The translations under genes and the position numbers were made by a program. A stretch of 64,000 nucleotides of DNA from Berberis thunbergii (Eukaryota; Streptophyta; Magnoliopsida; Ranunculales; Berberidaceae): assembly GCA_003290165.1 (NCBI GenBank), contig QNQO01001816.1:124001-188000 (forward strand). Direction: 5' to 3'. Numbering within the stretch: position 1 is the stretch's first letter; each line of letters opens with the position of its first letter. A model generated the notes under the pieces. It had not been told where the DNA came from, searched no databases, and saw only the letters and a list, made by a program, of their open reading frames with translations. Positions 61,901 to 64,000 of the stretch are shown here, piece after piece.

Positions 61901-63063
61901 GATCACATCCTAATCTTTCCTTCAGCCTGGAATAATTATTATTTGGATTAGACAAAAGTTCATCAAGACAAATAAAAGCAGATCCTTGATTTTCCTGCAT
62001 AACCCACTAACTGTTTTGAGTTTACAAAATGAGTAATGTTGTTCCACTCAAATACTTAGATCAGTCTTTGAAGAAGAAAACTAGTATTGGTCAGGAAAAT
62101 ACTTAAACAATGATTAGCTATCTACTCTTGATCTAACAACTCGATAAAATCCTGACATTATGTAAAGCTAGACCATTTTAATAATTCAGATAGGGAACCA
62201 AACATATGATAATTGTATCAAACAGAATAAGCGTTGAACTTCTGTTATGTGTTAACTATTCAATGATTATTGCAATTATCTCAAGAAGTGGTGTATACAT
62301 TATGTGAAAATTAGAAGGAAAACAAAAAGGATCACTAGGCAAGAACTGTTCATTGTATTAAATGTCCACCAACTTACTTCAGTATGTGCTCCTCCAAAGA
62401 AATACCAGCCTTGATTTTGTTTGACAATTGCACAACTTCAGAATGGGTGAGTAGTTCTTCACTAACTACACCATTGACATAACCTTTTGTGTGATTTACT
62501 AACAGGTCTGGACTAACAATAGATCCGTGATGCTTCCTTCTACCCGGCAAATGAGAAAATTGGTCAAGAGATTTCTTCTTGATACTCATTCTTCGTTTCC
62601 GAGCAGTTATCCCTGATCTTGTGACATTTACCTTCTTTCTAGTCCCTTCTCTTCGCTCAGTCATTGTTCCTCTTTGTTCAAAATTAAGGTTCCACTGCTT
62701 TTCCAGCATAGACTTCTGAAGCAAGAGGAGAGCTTCCAAATAATACTCAACATCAGGGCTTCCCTCCTCATCCTCCTCAGTGAAGTCAGAACTTGGAAAC
62801 CACACATCTGTAGTTACAGCAGAGGACATATCCAAGTATTCTTTAATGGCATTGATGGACTGGGTTTTTCGGTTAGATGGAAAATTGGCTCCAAAATCAG
62901 AAGACCTTTTTGCAGATATGACATTCTTTGTTGAAGGTACCTGATGTTGTGGTAATCCATGATCATGGATAGAGAGTAGTCTGTCTGTTAGATCAGAATA
63001 ATGAAAGGATGAACTCAAAAGTCTCTTGCCAGTACTTAGTCCAATAACTGCAGTTGCAGCCAT
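58994..63063 (-). CDS. SIG1: Plastid RNA polymerase sigma factor SIG1
   Basis: This is a nuclear-encoded sigma-70 factor that directs the plastid-encoded RNA polymerase to chloroplast promoters. Nine exons: 62378-63063, 61728-61926, 61512-61604, 60437-60565, 60245-60298, 60081-60155, 59947-60009, 59358-59470 and 58994-59102. All introns are GT-AG and frame is kept, giving 506 residues; Arabidopsis SIG1 has 502. The start [20 protein letters not shown] matches SIG1 closely and acts as transit peptide. Region 2 lies at about 272-326 ([35 protein letters not shown]), region 3 at about 327-387 ([14 protein letters not shown]) and region 4 near 445-495 with the helix-turn-helix [20 protein letters not shown]. 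The gene is convergent with the PPR gene; both products work in chloroplast gene expression, but adjacency is probably chance. Confidence 0.95.
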
Positions 63064-64000
63064 GATATGACTCTTATTTACTAATGCAAATTACCATCAG
63101 ACGTCCTGAGAACCTCGTTCATTGAAGATCATGTCATCTAAGTTTTGAGCAGCGTGTCACTTAGCTTGAGTTATATGAACTCTCTCAAATTTCTAATACA
63201 AAATAGGAGAGAATTAATGTTAGAATGCATCTTCAGAAAATCTCAAAGGTCCTAAAGTTACTAGTGATTCGCACATAATATCTACGCCGTAGCTTATAAG
63301 AAATAACCACATCAATGTTATATATGAATCTACATATAATCATATATCAGGAGTCAATGCCACACTACATAATATAACTGGTGGCATACCAAACCCCTTA
63401 TAGCGCCAATTAACCACTGAAGGTGCATATGACATACAATTGCTTACCTAAGTAAATTATCCCGTCGACTAATATGAAGTTACAAGAAACTAAACTTAAT
63501 GGGGTGTACACTAGAAACCACAAAGAATCACTACTGTACAATTGTAAAACAAGGAATAAAGAACTATTATGGAAATGAAAATTCTACATCCACATTGTCA
63601 CCTAGGATAGAGTCCCAATAGTTGGAATATGCTAAGTGTCTAATATACGGGGAAATTGAAACCGTTTCCGTGAATTCGATTCCGAGGCCTCTCCTCAGAC
63701 TTGAATTTCCATGAATAGTGGGAAAAACAGTCTCATGAATAATCAATTCGTGTCAGGAAATAGACAACCAAACAGTGGAAATCTGCCAAACAAGAAAAAT
63801 GGCTAACCAAACATATCTTAAATTGAAATTAAACAAGCAATTGGATTTTACAGATGAGAATGATCGCAAGAAACAAGTATGTCCCTCCCTCCCTTGAACC
63901 CTCTTTTCCTTTCTTTCCTATCAGCAAAAATGAGGAATGTTATGATCCTAAACACCCTCACTCATTCCTTCACTCATCATTCTGTTCTCTAAGCTAATAT
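63064..64000 (-). promoter_or_regulatory. Upstream region of SIG1
   Basis: It contains the leader and promoter of SIG1. No coding sequence is seen. A pyrimidine-rich stretch on the plus strand at 63880-63985 (purine-rich on the gene strand) may lie near the start of transcription, with a 5' UTR intron possible. I could not fix a TATA box. Confidence 0.4.

Overview
The window is nuclear DNA of a flowering plant, most likely a eudicot. Genes have short GT-AG introns, intergenic DNA is AT-rich, and plant-type transposons of almost every class are present. The three intact-looking conserved genes are plant-specific: a RopGEF, a chloroplast PPR protein and a plastid sigma factor. The species cannot be named from sequence alone.

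Region 1 (about 0-40 kb) is a decaying tandem array of BAHD acyltransferase genes of the benzyl alcohol O-benzoyltransferase / methanol anthraniloyltransferase type, all on the minus strand with one phase-0 intron after codon 149. Copies 1 (1047-2579) and 2 (12331-13871) have open reading frames. Copy 3 (17645-19205) carries a 2-bp CA slippage frameshift. Copy 4a (34028-34186) is a 3' scrap. Copy 4b (35706-37926) is broken by a frameshift, a lost splice acceptor and a hAT insertion. Flanking DNA was duplicated with the genes, so each transposon insertion can be compared with a paralogous empty site in the same window.

Region 2 (23358-32741) lies inside this array. It is a 9.4-kb CACTA transposon with CACTACACC termini, an ATA target duplication and palindromic subterminal repeat arrays. 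It has no recognisable transposase. It carries fragments of at least eight unrelated host genes, all on the minus strand and many with splice sites intact: gamma-COP, RabE GTPase, ABCG transporter, clathrin heavy chain, CCT-gamma, methionine synthase, an RDR-type RNA-dependent RNA polymerase and a DUF971 protein. This is the most remarkable object in the window. Other mobile DNA includes a 5'-truncated LINE, a Copia element with a nested hAT, a solo LTR, two more hAT-like elements, a tRNA-derived SINE, and a set of hairpin foldback elements with 9-bp target duplications (Mutator-like).

Region 3 (about 42-64 kb) is ordinary gene space. A RopGEF (42861-48273, +) resembles RopGEF14 and has one GC-AG intron. 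A PPR protein of the EMB1270 type (49461-55760, +) has a one-base frameshift in exon 1 and a LINE scrap in intron 2. The plastid sigma factor SIG1 (58994-63063, -) has nine exons. The BAHD genes would act in cytosolic ester formation. EMB1270 and SIG1 both serve chloroplast gene expression. The RopGEF acts in small-GTPase signalling at the plasma membrane. No operon-like or pathway link between these neighbours is visible.
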